Part shown: in pieces, positions 24,113 through 35,897 of the stretch
How the letters are laid out: each line of letters begins with the position of its first letter
How positions within the stretch are numbered: the stretch's first letter is position 1
Source: Dendrophyllia cribrosa
Lineage: Eukaryota > Cnidaria > Anthozoa > Scleractinia > Dendrophylliidae
Assembly (NCBI GenBank): GCA_024195265.1
Contig: JAJLRJ010000001.1
Location: 3,939,562 to 4,003,561, forward strand
Length of the DNA: 64,000 nucleotides
Reading direction: 5' to 3'
Notes under the pieces: model-generated
What the model saw: only the letters and a program-made list of their open reading frames with translations
Told to the model about the DNA's origin: nothing
The model's database searches: none
Position numbers and translations under genes: made by a program

Positions 24113-24250
24113 TCTCGCGCATGCGCAGACAAAATGCCTATGTGCTGTTGGTCATACGAATGCGCGCGGTCTTTGAACGAAAGGTCTGGAACGAGTGTGA
24201 ATATGGAGAGTGGGACTGGGGAGAGACGCTAAAAAATACGACTGTCGCCT
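24113..24250. promoter_or_regulatory. NRF1-type, possibly bidirectional promoter
   Basis: CGCGCATGCGCA (24116-24127) fits the NRF1 consensus exactly. It lies between a candidate minus-strand first exon (ATG at 23825) and the plus-strand RecQ-like ORF (24413). The adjacent block at 24119-24138 is identical to part of the GLRX3 promoter, and CGCTAAAAAATACGACTG near 24226 resembles the GLRX3 5' UTR. Confidence 0.45.
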
Positions 24251-24412
24251 TTCCATACAACGATTTCGCTCAAATTTCTCTTTTCTCTAGAAAAGAAAAA
24301 TTCCCATTGGTTGATTAATGACGCTACCTGTCAAAAAAGATGTTATCACACCTCATCAGAAGATATTCGAAGCCGTGTCAATTTCATGGTAAAATGAGCT
24401 CTTCGCGGGAAA

Positions 24413-24730
24413 ATGAAAGACGTTGCCAGAGATCTAGATTTGGGATTTGCTTTAAAATCAGAGCAAGAGGAGGCACTTCGTTCGCTTCTCAGTGGAAGAG
24501 ATGTTTTTGGTGTGCTACCAACCGGCTTTGGAAAAAGCCTAATTTATCAATTGTTTGTTTTGGCAAAGAATTCGGTCTCGCCAAATGTTGCAGCTTCTTC
24601 CTTTATACCGGTCAAACGGCCGACTTTCCAGAGCCATTTAGAATATTTAGTTATGCGTCGTGTGTTCGCTAGCTCTTGGCATAACAATGGAGTTTTTTGG
24701 CTCACTTTGAAAGAGTTGCAAGATCAGTAG
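24413..24730 (+). pseudogene. RecQ-like DEAD/H helicase N-terminal fragment
   Basis: A 105-codon ORF starting MKDVARDLDLGF. Residues 14-50 look like the start of a RecQ-type superfamily 2 helicase: LKSEQEEALRSLLSGRDVFG, then a Walker A motif (motif I) GVLPTGFGKSLIYQ. After about residue 52 (LAKNS) the resemblance ends, and no DEAH box or later helicase motif follows within reach. Helicases of this kind are about 500 residues or more, so this is either a first exon whose partners I cannot find or a broken copy. Cnidarian genomes hold many such fragments. It begins about 290 bp downstream of an NRF1-type site. Confidence 0.6.
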
Positions 24731-24739
24731 TAGCCGCTT

Positions 24740-26240
24740 AAATAGGAATTATTCGCTGCACAGTACATTTCTCAGTCCGTGATTTAACAGGGGAATTAAT
24801 GCGAGCGCAAGTCTGCGGTTAGCATAACTCATTGCATTGCATCCGGTTTGAAATATTTGAATCTCCGTGGTTACTTTTGTATACTGTTTAAGCAAGATTC
24901 GAATTTCGGTTCTTTAGTGAACCTCAAACATACATTTCGGTTCAGCCGAACGCGCTTACATTTTGTAGAACCAAAATTCTAAAGCCCTCGTTAGCTCTCG
25001 TTAAGCGTTGAAATCAACATGACACGCTACCGTGTATTTTCCCGCGAAAATAAGACATCGAGCCGTATCAAATTTACAATGTGGGTGGAGCTGTCAAGCA
25101 ATTTTTGACATCTTAGCGATAATTTTGAACCCCCTGGTCAGAACGAATTCGTTGTATGGAAAGGTGACAGTCGTTTTTTTCTCGCCTCACACGCCCGTGT
25201 GAGGCTCGCGCGCTTCGCGCGCGGGTATCCACGCTTCAGACGCTTTTGGCGCTTCGCGCATTTGCGAGCGAGCCAGCGGAAAAAAACGACTGTTTTGCAG
25301 TCTATACTTCTTGAGATTTTGTCTCGTCTCTTTACGCAATCTTTAACCAGCGCAATGTACATAAATATTCATGCGCAGTACTCTTTCAGAATGAAGGAGA
25401 GAGACTGGATCCAATACATTCTTGTGGCGGGAAAATCATGCATTATCGCGTGATGTGGACAGGTGGTTTTACTGTCCTCTGATTGGTTGAGAAGAAGGTT
25501 AAAGTTCACGATGTCACGAGATCCAACAGCTGGCATCTGGCATCGTCAAATAAACTACAAATGATATGAACAAAAAAATTATGTTTATAAACTCTTCTCA
25601 CAACAGGAGCACATAAACATGAAGTCTTCACGTACTGTTACTGTTACGTACTAAAAAATCCGAGTATAAAAAAGTATGTATGTATGCAGGATGGGCTCCT
25701 GATGTACATGATCTCACGATAAATCCATCGATTTCGTCTTGTGTAGCCTCACATTTTGGTGAGAATTGTTGTGACTCCTGACAATTGTGGGAATATTACA
25801 GAATTATCAAAGAGTGATATGATACGCAGTGAAATTTCAGAAAACACAATGAGGAATTTTTGATCGGAGGTATAAATTAGTTCAACCAAATCAGTTGTTT
25901 TGAAACTCAGTCTATTTCCAGCTACTTTCATGCCCCATAGCGACTGTGATAAGATAATCACAACAAATATGATGTACATTGTAAACGTGTAGTAATCGCA
26001 TGACCTCTCACGGACAAAAGCATGTCGGTGAAGGGTACATGCCCGTTACGAAAAGTAAAGTGCTCACGTAATTTAATTCCTATCACGGAACAAGGACAAG
26101 TCCTGTTGGATTGGAATAAATTAAAACGCAATCGTAAAGATTTATCTAGAGGATATTTGACTTTCTCAAAGTCGTTCGCTTGTTTTTCCGGCTCCGGTGT
26201 GGGACTACCCGGCGCGAATTTCATGCATGCAGAGCTCTCC
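24740..26240. other. No gene seen; repeat-rich
   Basis: Contains a second GACTG..CAGTC module (25,288-25,302) joined to a GAAAGGTGACAGTCG relative of the 24.2-kb promoter block, and GC-rich CGCTTCGCGC low-complexity sequence near 25,200-25,270. Confidence 0.4.
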
Positions 26241-26249
26241 CTCGCTCGC

Positions 26250-26770
26250 GCTACGCGCTCGCTAGACTACGAGCAGTCTCTCTTTCCCAGCTTAGTCCGT
26301 CGAGCGAGAAACGAAAAAATATTAGCGAACGGATAGGTGGTTTGCAACCAATCTCTAGAGACATAGATAACAATAGTGAAACGAACAAATGCTGGTGGAC
26401 GAACAAAAGGAGCTAATGAGAGAACTATTGTTAACGTCCACCAGCATGGCGGCGATGACGTAACATGAAAACCACCTATAGCGCGGCCATAGACCCTATT
26501 CATAAATGGCGTCCGGTTTATTATTCTTTTATATTCATGCTAATCAGCCCAACTAGCCTCGTTAGCATTTGCAAAATTAAAAAGAATTTTTGCTCTAAAA
26601 TGAGGCTAGTTGGGCTGATTAGCATGAATATAAAAGAATAAATAAATCGGCCGCCATTTATGAATAGGTCGTGATTATCCGTTCGCTAATGTTTTTTCGT
26701 TTCTCGCTTGACGGACTAAGCTGGGAAACAGAGAAGCTCCGCGTTCGTGCGATTGCGCTACGCGCGCTCC
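26250..26770. repeat. Foldback repeat with arms of about 85 bp
   Basis: TTTCCCAGCTTAGTCCGTCG (near 26,283) is inverted near 26,705-26,730, along with the ATTAGCGAACGGATA block. The interior carries the MITE at 26,492. Confidence 0.6.
26492..26669. mobile_element. Palindromic MITE, copy 1 of the ATTCATAAATGGCG family
   Basis: CCTATTCATAAATGGCG and its inverse; 60-bp inner arms share GCTAATCAGCCCAACTAGCC. A second copy is at 38,826. It sits inside another foldback with arms at about 26,250-26,340 and 26,675-26,770. Confidence 0.75.
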
Positions 26771-26894
26771 TAGTTGACTTGTGGGCAAATCTAAGATCCA
26801 TCGGCTAGACATCAAAGACCAGCCTCACCCCCAGGTCCTTCTTCGCTTTCAAAATGACGAGGCTGGCGTTGACGAAACCCTGGGCAAGGATTAA

Positions 26895-27440
26895 GGCTGC
26901 CAGTATACTTTCCGGTAGCCGCTACTTTCGCTACTTTCGGGCACCTAAAATTCGTGAGTAATTGAAGAAAAAAAAATAGTGATAATAAACACAACCGCGG
27001 AATAAGCATCAATGTTACTTTAATTCTCTCTTTCTCATTTATTATTCAGCATTCCTCGACATTCTTGTAAAGTAAAACACTAAGCTATTCCATCTCATGG
27101 AGACGTCATTTAGAATAGTATTTTCAATTGGACCGTTTCTTTCGAGGGGACCGTTGCGTTCGGGTGGGCCGTTACTTTTGGGTGAGCCGTTACTTTCGGG
27201 AATTACAAGAAAGGCCAGAAAATAAAGGGTAGTCCAGCACTTGTCCAAACGATGTCTGTGATTCGCTAAGAAAACTATAGATTTGTCCCGCTGGGATGAA
27301 GATTAGGGATAGGGGCATTGTTCAAGTGATATATCAATTGTATCGTTCGCCAATCACAGACACCATTTGGACAGCTACGGGGTCGCCCAAAAATTAACGT
27401 TACTTTCGGGTAACCGTTGCTTTCGGGGGGATCCTACTTT
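26895..27440. repeat. Interspersed CCGTTACTTTCGGG repeats
   Basis: About eight degenerate copies of GTTACTTTCGGG in two clusters; a related cluster is at 53,340-53,440. May be internal repeats of a DNA transposon end. Confidence 0.5.
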
Positions 27441-27449
27441 CGAAACTCT

Positions 27450-29680
27450 ACTGTGTCACACCAAACTCATGGCAAAAAATTGGATGACATTTCCCTGTAA
27501 TTTTTTAAACTCGTCCCCAGACCCCCAATTTGACCCTTAAAATCACAGCTAAAACGCCAATCAAAATCAAAGTTTCGCGCATTTATGAATTACTTTTCGG
27601 AAATCAACACTCGGATTCCAGTAATTTAGTTATTATTCTATCTGGAAACTTTAAAATATTTTAATAACTTAAAAAAAAGTCCCGTCATTTTGACTTGCGC
27701 GAACTAGCGCCCAGGCCGTTCGAGCTCAACTGTGCATGGGCAATAGTTCATTTTAGTAACGCGCACGCCCGGAGCAAATGTCTCCTTTCAGGGGGCATTT
27801 TGGTATGGTGACCAAACAACGGTAAAATTGCCATGCCAAGCCGGGTCACGTGAGTACCGGAATGTTTCGATGTGAACGATATTTCAAGCTACTAGTATAA
27901 ATATTTTTCAACCACACACGAACTGACCCCGACTGACCCATGATATCGAAGAGGGTCGAGAATAGCTCGCCGGGGGCGGCGGGAATACGTCCGTCCGTCC
28001 GGTTTTAGTTACCTTACTATCACGAAATGAATTTTTTTGTGTATGTAGACAGGTTTACATTCCTCGAGCGGAAGATGCCTTCTATAAACTGGAGGTTGCA
28101 AATGTTTTAATTTTAAAACAGTATCTGTGTTTCCATGATTATTTTTGTCAGTATAATGGCTCCTGACTGATTAATCAGCAGCCAAAGCAAAGCCCCATAT
28201 CCTATTTTGTAAAATATCGAAAAACGAACAGTACCACAGGGAAGTATACGTACTGCTTACTGAATAGCTTTCAATCAAATGGTCACACTTTAGGAATTTA
28301 TTCACATCACGGACTCAAAAGTTACAACCACCTTGTACAGCATAATAAACAGTACCACAGCTAGGAAAGTACTGCTCAGTAGCTTTCATTTGAATGGTCA
28401 CACATTAGGATTTTATCCACAGACTCAAAAGTTAGAACCATCTTGTACAGCATAATAAACAGCACCACAGGAAAGTACTGCTCAGTAGATTTCATTTGAA
28501 TGGTCACACATTAAGATTTTATCCACAGACTCAAAAGTTAGAACTATCTTGTACAGCATAATAAACAGCACCACAGGAAAGTACTGCTCAGTAGCTTTCA
28601 TTTGAATGGTTACACTTTAGGAATTCATCCACGGACTCAAAAGTTACAACCATCTTGTACAGCATCATAAACAGTACCACAGGAAAGTACTGCTCAATAG
28701 TTTTCATTTGAATGGTCACACTGTAGGATTGCTCTGATTACTAATAATCAACAGATTCAAAACTTAGAACTGCATCACACAACTCACACAACGCATTATT
28801 TTTGTTAGGAGTGAAAGGGAAACTGATGAGACGCATTAGTGTGGCTTACTTGTAGCCATGTGAACGCTGCAAACATCTCCCCCTGACTTCAGCCGGGTGC
28901 ATGTCAGTATAGTTTCCGCTACAAATTAGTGGAATTTTTTAAATGCTTAGCAGCATTACTCAAAGTAAGCTGAAACAACGATGAAACGCAAATAAATCCC
29001 AGATTATATGTATATATTTTCAAATTCTGTTTTTCCATTGGGGGGTTCACGGAGAATTTCTGTCACTTAAGATCCGTCCGAATTCCAGAACGACATGCAT
29101 ACAATTTTTGTTAGCTATGATACCGGTATAGATGTATTGAGTATGCATTGAGATAAGCTAAAGGACGTGCTTCCTCGAACACAGAAGTGTATTTTTTCAA
29201 CAGATTGCCATTCCTTTTATAAAATATCTAATCAAGCTTAAACAAGATAAGTACTGCTAATATCTTCGCAATGATCATGAAGATAAACTTTATCTGTGAA
29301 CCTATAACTAATTGAAATGCCATCTTTGTCACGTTTCTGTCACATAACTGGGATATTTAATTTTGATTTCACAAATGAATTGTGTCGTTAAAAACTGACG
29401 ACTGACGAATTTCAAAGAATATCGAGAAAGATTTCAACAGGTCACGGAATAGAAAGAGTCTTCCGGTTGTTCCCCGGTTGGTCCAAATACCTTCAGTTCC
29501 TTGATCTTTACGAAACAATGAACAAGGTATGAAATATTTGAACACAGTGGCCATTGTTTTTCATGTCACTAAAATATATTACATGATAACTATAAAATTA
29601 GAACTGTCACTCACTCCCCTTTGTTCCAGCAAAACTGTAAAATTGTAAGGCAATGAGATAGAGCAGTTAAAATGTTATGG
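27450..29680. other. Intergenic; no gene seen apart from the tandem array
   Basis: AT-rich sequence upstream of the IL-17-like promoter. Nothing with coding character beyond short chance frames. Confidence 0.45.
28226..28775 (+). repeat. Tandem array of a 106-110-bp unit
   Basis: CTTGTACAGCATAATAAACA recurs at 28332, 28442, 28548 and 28654, within units that also contain GAAAGTACTGCTCAGTAG, CATTTGAATGGTCACAC and CAGACTCAAAAGTTAGAAC. About 4.5 units; single and inverted copies lie elsewhere in the window. Confidence 0.85.
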
Positions 29681-29822
29681 ATTTTCCCATAGCTGTCATG
29701 TAATGTAAAAGTTTGTTTTGCAGCCAGTCATGAATTTTGCTGACAAAGAAAGGGGCCGTCACACGCATTTCATGAAACCACAAATGCGACACTGATAATT
29801 AGGATAATGCCCTATCAGCAAA

Positions 29823-29961
29823 TGACGTAATTTCCGTTACTTGCAAGAATATAAAGTGGGATAAAAACTCTACTTGTTAAGGATTTTTTAGATCCTGCAC
29901 CGAAGGAGCTCTAGCTGTATTCATATCACCCTTTAATAGCTGAAGAGGAACGTTGAATAAG
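29823..29961 (+). promoter_or_regulatory. IL-17-like copy 1 core promoter and 5'-UTR exon
   Basis: TGACGTAA (29823-29830, CRE/AP-1 type) lies 20 bp ahead of TATAAAG (29850-29856). Transcription would start near 29,880. The non-coding exon would end at ATAAG|GTAAGA (29961), joining the acceptor at 33961. A kappa-B-like GGATTTTCCC lies near 29,680. The same order recurs at copy 2. Confidence 0.6.
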
Positions 29962-30975
29962 GTAAGACAGTTCTTCCAAACAAACCGTCCGTTTATTACC
30001 CAGTAGTAGGGAAAAATTAAAATAGTTTCACCGTACGTGGTCATAATGGGGCTACAAGATTACCTTGCAGTTCTCCTATTTTTTTTTAGCCCAGACATAC
30101 AGCTGTACGTAAAGACCACCTTAAAAATTTAGGAAAACTATATTTAAGCGTTAAAATTTCTGCCTTTAGCAGCAGGGATATCAGCTTAGTGAATTTGGAA
30201 GTGTTTGCGTGAACATGGTACCCGAATCTTGCTACCGCCATACTAATGTCTCTACGGTGATGTACATAATATCTATAAAAACAGGCTAAATGTTCGCTAA
30301 CTTATATCTCCGATTCTAAGCAGGATGTTGTAACGCTCAAAGTTACAATGTTTGCTGATTTTAAGGTTTTTTCTGTCTAGGCCGAAATTAAAAATAAAAA
30401 TATAAAAACTTCGAGGTGGGTATCGTTTTCAGTAGCTTCTTTAGGTTCATTGTTTCATTCTACGCTTTTCTTGTCCTGTGGAAGTTTACCTTCACTCATT
30501 ACCTGGGCTAACATGATTTTTTTCAATATTCTGCTCTCAAAAATTAATTATGTATACCATACCTAATGAAAACCTTGCCACGTACTCACTGAACACATTG
30601 ATATCGTAAGAACAATTTCTTTTTCAGTTGATTAAATTCTATATAAATCGGCTTAGATCCTTGTGGGGATTCTTAGAGTAAGATTACATCCGCAAAAACA
30701 AAAAACAAAAAAAAAAAAAAACAAAAGCAGAGATTGATTTTTTTACCCAATTTCATTGCGGAATCTTTTTGTTTGTTTGTTTCTAACACTGTAATCAGGT
30801 AGCCGGGGCATAAGCTACGCTTTGGTCCTTGATCTCTCCTACCCAATTAAAATGCGCCTGTCATTTAACAGATAATGATTTTCGATACTTACCTGAAATG
30901 TAGAATTCGTGGCTTTTGTGCTGAAAATTGTATATAAGTCATCTTTCTGCGACATAACAGAGACTTTAGAGGCTA

Positions 30976-32893
30976 ACGTGTGGCACGAAATTTTCGCGGG
31001 AGTTTAATTTCGCGGATTGACGATTTTGTGCGTTTCGCGGGAAGAAATTTTCGCGAATTTGGACTTCAGATTTTATTGTTGGGAACAAATTTTCGCGGAT
31101 CTTAGGCAAGTTTCTGTCCGGTATTTCACGTTCGGCACTGGTACATACAAAAATAGCAACAAGGGGTTTCATATTTTCTTAACATTTTGTTTATGTATTC
31201 TCTAACTAATAAATGCCACAAGTCGGCCATTACAACTCAAAGCTACAGCATACGGTAGGTGGTTAACTGCCCAGCTGGCTGTCCAACCAGAGACATCAAA
31301 GTGGACATGGGGATTCCCTTGATGCGTGAGAAAACCTCGAAATGGTTGCTCGATTTCTTCATCTACCTGAACAGCAACCCTTTGCACACAACGATGTCTC
31401 GTTAACGGTTTTCTTTCTCAAACATGTTCACTTAAATGTGGGGTACCGCAGGGAACAATCCTAGGCCCCCTTTTATTTCTCATATACATTAACGACTTGC
31501 CAAACTGCCTAACATTATGCCAGCCTAGAATGTATGCTGATGACACTCACATCACTTATGCGGACGCTGATGTGAATTCAATACAGTTAAACCTGAACCA
31601 CGATTTGGATAATCTAAACAAGTGGCTTATCTCTAACAAACTTACTTTGAACACTGCTAAAACTGAATTCATGCTAATTGGTTCTAGACAAAAATTAAGT
31701 ACTTTGTCAAACCCACCTGAGCTCTTGATTGATAATATTCCAATAGAACAAGTTTCCTCTGTCCTCTGAGTATTTATTGATGAAAATTTACGGTGGCAAA
31801 TACACATTGATAAATTATCTAAAAAGCTCGCTTCCGGAATAGGAGCCATAAAAAGAATTAGACCTTTTGTCCCTCCATCTACTCTTCATTATATATACAA
31901 CGCGCTAATTCAATCTCACTTCAATTACTGCAATCTTGTTTAGGGTAATTGTGGTAAAAATTTATTTGACAGGCTACAGAAGCTTCAGAACCGTGCCGCT
32001 CGTGTTTTAACGTTTTCTAGCTATGATGCGGACGCCAACTGCCTAATTAGACAACTCGATTGGAAAGATTTGAGCACACAGTTTCAAATACAGAAAATCT
32101 TAATGGTTTACAAGTGTTTAAATGGTCTTGTTCCTGAATACCTTTCCTCTAAATTTGTTAAACGAAATGAAATGCGCTATTCCCTGAGGGACTCTGATAA
32201 CAAACTAGTCGTCCTGTTCCCACGAACTAATTACATGAAAAACAGCTTTAGTTATAGCGGAGCAGTTCTCTGGAACAGCCTACCCTGTCATATGAGAGAA
32301 ATGGAATCTCTAGGTCAATTTAAACGATCAGCTTATCTGAATTTTTAATGTAAACTACACACGGCATTCATGAAAAACAGGTTTATTTAGATTAGTTGTA
32401 GTTAGCTTTGTAATTTGTTTAGGCTAGTTAGGTTAGCTAGGTTAGGTTTCCTGATGATTTTACCGTGTTTAAATAAAGATTTACAGTACAGTAACTTCCA
32501 TCTTTCTTAATGGATGGAGTCAATGTGGCATCACGAATGCCCTTGAGAATGGTGTCCCATCAGACGACCCGTTTGCATAGACACTGGACATGTTCATACG
32601 GTTTTCATGTGCCGCAGCCATAAATGTTTGTTTTTCAGTAGATAGTCTCCTCTGGAGTTATAAATTTACACAGAGACCGCAAACACTGTTAATTTTGTTT
32701 AAATTGCAAAGAAGAAGGCTGTGATATTGTTTGCAGTCAATTTAATTGAAATACAGTAATATAAAGAAATGGAGTAAATTTTCGCGGATTTGTTTTTCGC
32801 GGGAGATTATTTTCGCGAGATTTAATTTTCGCGAATCGCCGGAAAATTCGCGAAATTCGCGAAAATAAACTCTCGCCAAAATTTTATGCCAAA
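30976..32893. mobile_element. TIR element with TTTTCGCGG-rich ends, split by a LINE
   Basis: Left end GGCACGAAATTTTCGCGGGA.. (about 30,983) mirrors the right end ..CTCGCCAAAATTTTATGCC (about 32,889). Repeats of TTTTCGCGGAT fill both ends. The interior minus strand has an open stretch of about 60 codons (31,202-31,387, VAVQVDEEIEQPFRGFLTHQ..) and, beyond the LINE, protein-like FMAAAHENRMNMSSVYANGS (about 32,555-32,640). They may be two halves of one disrupted ORF. Family unknown. Confidence 0.5.
31395..32490 (+). mobile_element. 5'-truncated CR1/Jockey-like LINE with reverse transcriptase 3' half
   Basis: One frame runs from about 31,395: KCGVPQGTILGPLLFLIYIN, catalytic YADDT (about 31,531), LISNKLTLNTAKTEFMLIGS, LQKLQNRAARVLTF and the end SGAVLWNSLPCHMREMESLG to ..SAYLNF and TAA at 32,346. 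Two in-frame stops (near 31,767 and 31,941) break it. A 3' UTR with TTTAAATAAAG ends it. It has inserted into a TIR element (30,976-32,893) in the 5'-UTR intron of the IL-17-like gene. Confidence 0.85.
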
Positions 32894-33964
32894 CGGTAGT
32901 CTATATAGAGATGATATATGCGGTTCAAGGAAACTATTCGACTTTTATTGTTTGCTTCAGAAGCCAAATTAAGGCAATATTTTTGATGAGAAAGATGCCC
33001 ACGCTCACGGCACCGAGCAGAAAAACAGTTGTCTCTTACTAAAACCCACGCCATTGTTACGTTAGGTTACGAGGCCCCAAAAGCAAATATATGTCATTGG
33101 CAACAAAAAGTTTCCTTCCGTTTCCGTTTTCTTTGAAAGTTTAGTTGCAATATCGAACTGCCATTAGTATTTTATAATTGCAAACCAAAAGAAAAAAACG
33201 TGGGATACAAATGCCTGAACCTGCTAGTATATCCGATATGAAGAACCAGAGACCACCTCGAAGCTTTTTAAAAATTTTGTTAATAAATAAACCCGTTCCG
33301 TGTTTCTAATGACTAGAAATTCGGGAGAGCAAGAGAGTCCCCAAACGTTCACGTTTGTTGCCAAAATTACTAACGAAAACAAGGTGTCCGGGAAATGGAA
33401 TAAATGCCCCCAACCCCAACCAATCTGGAGCCTTCACAGAGTTCTTCGGCACAGCTCCCCATCTTTGCGCTTCGCTGCTTTGCTTCAGTCTTCTCTCTCT
33501 CCTGTCACTAAGATTGAAAATTAGCCATGATGAGGTGCGAACCTGGGCTGTGTCATAATTACTATGGATATTTCCTCGCAACAGTAGACTCCTGTTCATC
33601 TTTTTCCAAAGTGCGGCACCTACTGCGCACGCCCAAGTTAATATGCTGCGACTCCAGAAACTTTAGGGAGACTGAGCACCAATGCAGCCTTCGGCACTAA
33701 GCTTTCTGAGATCGTTTGGGTAACCAACGTAAGTTACGATAGGTTGATTGTTTTTCAAAGGCAACCCGGCAACCAATCATAGCTCATATTAGTTACTCAA
33801 AGGATCCCAGAAATATTCAGTTCCAGAAGCTAATACTCAGTCTCCCCACAATTCCTGGAGTGGCGAATTGGTCGCAAGTTTAACAGCAAAGGAATCACTG
33901 CAGTTTACATTGGCAAGTTTTCTTCATTTTTAACGTTAATTCCCCTTTTTCTGTTCCATAGAAA

Positions 33965-34555
33965 ATGCTTAAACAGCCTTTTTCAGTGGTGATCTTACTC
34001 GCTGCCTTTCTAAGTTACTTAAATGCACAGTCGTGCACACGTTTGACAACAAGAGAACTGGAAACAAAACTGAAAACGTTTGGCGGCTACAACAACCGAT
34101 ACCAAGCGATCACCAAAAAAGATGCTGATAAATTTCCAAGACTTCTCAATAAAACTGTGAAAATGCGTGGAGCGTATAACATAATGAAAAAGCTGTTCCG
34201 AAGCAAGAGACAAGCAAGCTCTTATCCGCAAACGAATTTTACAACCGTGGCACAGCGAGGCTCGCTCGACCAAAATGGTCTTCTTCACCTGTGTACAGAA
34301 TGGTCAGCGGTCACCACGCTGTCGGCAGATTATTTCCCGCGCTATCTGAACGAAGTCGTCTGCGATACCGTGGACAACGGTTGCCTTAGTTACCAGGGTC
34401 TTTGTGTCCAAGGAAGTTTCGTTGTGAACGTTTTGAAGAAGACAGGGGTGTGCGGAGCTGATGGAAAAGAGGACTGGGACATAGCGAGTCAGCGGGTGCG
34501 AACTTCCTGCATCTGTCGATTAGTGCATGGCTCATTTTTAAGTGGATACGTGTAA
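33965..34555 (+). CDS. IL-17-like secreted cytokine, copy 1 (intact)
   Basis: 196-residue precursor. A signal peptide (MLKQPFSVVILLAAFLSYLNA, cleavage after about residue 21) is followed by a pro-region with NKT (62) and NFT (91) glycosylation sequons. A furin-type site RSKR (79-82) precedes a C-terminal cysteine-knot-like domain (about 105-186). That domain follows the IL-17 pattern: a Cys-Thr-Glu-Trp start (C110), DYFPRYLNEVVC (cf. RYPRYL..C in IL-17D), C140, C147, a VNVLKKTGVC strand (C163) and the CxC ending (C182, C184). IL-17 family proteins are secreted dimers that signal through IL-17R/Act1; cnidarians are known to have them. The CDS sits in one exon three bases after a TTCTGTTCCATAG acceptor, so a 5'-UTR exon lies upstream (about 29,880-29,961). 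PolyA signal at 34759. Confidence 0.82.
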   Translation: MLKQPFSVVILLAAFLSYLNAQSCTRLTTRELETKLKTFGGYNNRYQAITKKDADKFPRLLNKTVKMRGAYNIMKKLFRSKRQASSYPQTNFTTVAQRGSLDQNGLLHLCTEWSAVTTLSADYFPRYLNEVVCDTVDNGCLSYQGLCVQGSFVVNVLKKTGVCGADGKEDWDIASQRVRTSCICRLVHGSFLSGYV

Positions 34556-34758
34556 AACTGTTACATTTGGGATCAGAAATTATGCTATATCACAAGCCAG
34601 TGTCTTTGAAACTGTGTTGATTATTTATAATGTAGACTTCATGTTGTCGTTAGCAAAGGCAATATTTAGAAGATTTCCCACCGTATATTTTTTCTTTAAA
34701 GAAATAGTGTAACTGATAAACACGATAACAAATGGTTGTTTTTCTATATTTTAGAATC

Positions 34759-34764
34759 AATAAA
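34759..34764 (+). terminator. PolyA signal of IL-17-like copy 1
   Basis: AATAAA about 200 nt after the stop codon, followed by a GT-rich stretch. Confidence 0.65.
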
Positions 34765-35318
34765 TGAATTCATGTTTGAGTGTGTTTCTCTTTACTTTCA
34801 GATGTATCATGAGTGTGCATCGAGTCTTAAAGCTGGGATATTTCATTTTTATATAAACTGATTTATGTTTCAGCGATTGGCAGCCGTGTTTGTTTACTGG
34901 AAAACTTAAACCGTTGTCCAAACGAAGTCCGGGATTCCCGGATTCCTCGCGATCCCTTGTCCAGGGATTTGTACGCCCGCACCGCCGTAATAAGGCCCTA
35001 GGGACGAGATTGTACACCCGCATTACGTGATGTATTTGTTCACCTGATTGAAAAAACGTTGTTGGGTAAAAAGTATAAACCATAAGACCAAATGGTTTCT
35101 GGGAAGAGAAAAAAACCCGAACAGTCAGTCTTGTGTTCTCAATTAATTATAAATTGCACATTATTATAACACGTCACAATATGCCCAAAATCAACCTCTG
35201 AAAATATTTATGAAAGAATACATCTCAAATATCAATATATGGGATGTTAACAAGCCTCATTTACCTTGTTCCCATAATTCCATTGTGTCGTATCGTTTAC
35301 GTTTTTTTTACGGTCGTA

Positions 35319-35580
35319 CCACCTCGGACACTTATTGAGAATTATATAACGTAATGTCGACACTTAGAATTTATTTTCACTAAATTTTTAAGTGTTAAAA
35401 AGAAAATCTAAAATAGCCACTCAGGATTGAACCTGTGACCTCAGCTAGGGTTAGGCTTATATAACCTACCGTACCAGAGTATCGGGTTGTTTAGGCCAAT
35501 ATAAACTGCTAACCCTTACCTGAACTGCAAGCTAACCAGTTACTCCGTTATATAAGTCTCAATAAGTCGTCCGAGGTGGT
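35319..35580 (-). mobile_element. TIR element with tRNA-like core, copy 1
   Basis: Ends CCACCTCGGACACTTATTGA and ..TCAATAAGTCGTCCGAGGTGG are inverted. The interior minus strand has a box-B-like GGTTCAATCC (35424-35433) and an A-box-like region. Same family, opposite orientation, as 41,577-41,882. Confidence 0.65.
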
Positions 35581-35897
35581 CAAACCTGATTTTGGAGTAT
35601 CCATTCTAGTCACCACCTTTTTTACCGTAGGTGTATAGAACTAATTGCAATAACTTAGTCATACTGAAAAAAAGTGAAAAATGAAAAAACGACAAATGAT
35701 AGGCCAATGGAAATTAATTAGGCATACAAATAAACGCCCAAAGAAACGACCTCAAAACGCCTCAGAATACAGGTAAAATAACGCAATTACACGATTAATG
35801 TACAGCCATAAACGTGTGTGTTCTCTGTCAATGCTACAAGCTGTGACGGCTTTTTTCATTTTTCTATGACAACGTTATTGCAATTAGGTGTATATTA

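Noticed and set aside
29680..29690. Definite NF-kappa-B site upstream of the IL-17-like gene
   Set aside because: GGATTTTCCC deviates from the consensus and copy 2's equivalent is much farther from its TATA box; kept only as kappa-B-like.
33300..33600. Overlapping ORFs on both strands upstream of IL-17-like copy 1
   Set aside because: Located in the 5'-UTR intron, no homology, and both strands equally open; repeat-like AGTCTTCTCTCTCTCC sequence.
34757..35083. Minus-strand ORF of 108 codons containing NLVPRALLRRCGRTNPWTRD
   Set aside because: Matches the translated CTCGTTCCCAGGG-type foldback repeat, plus flanking non-coding sequence.
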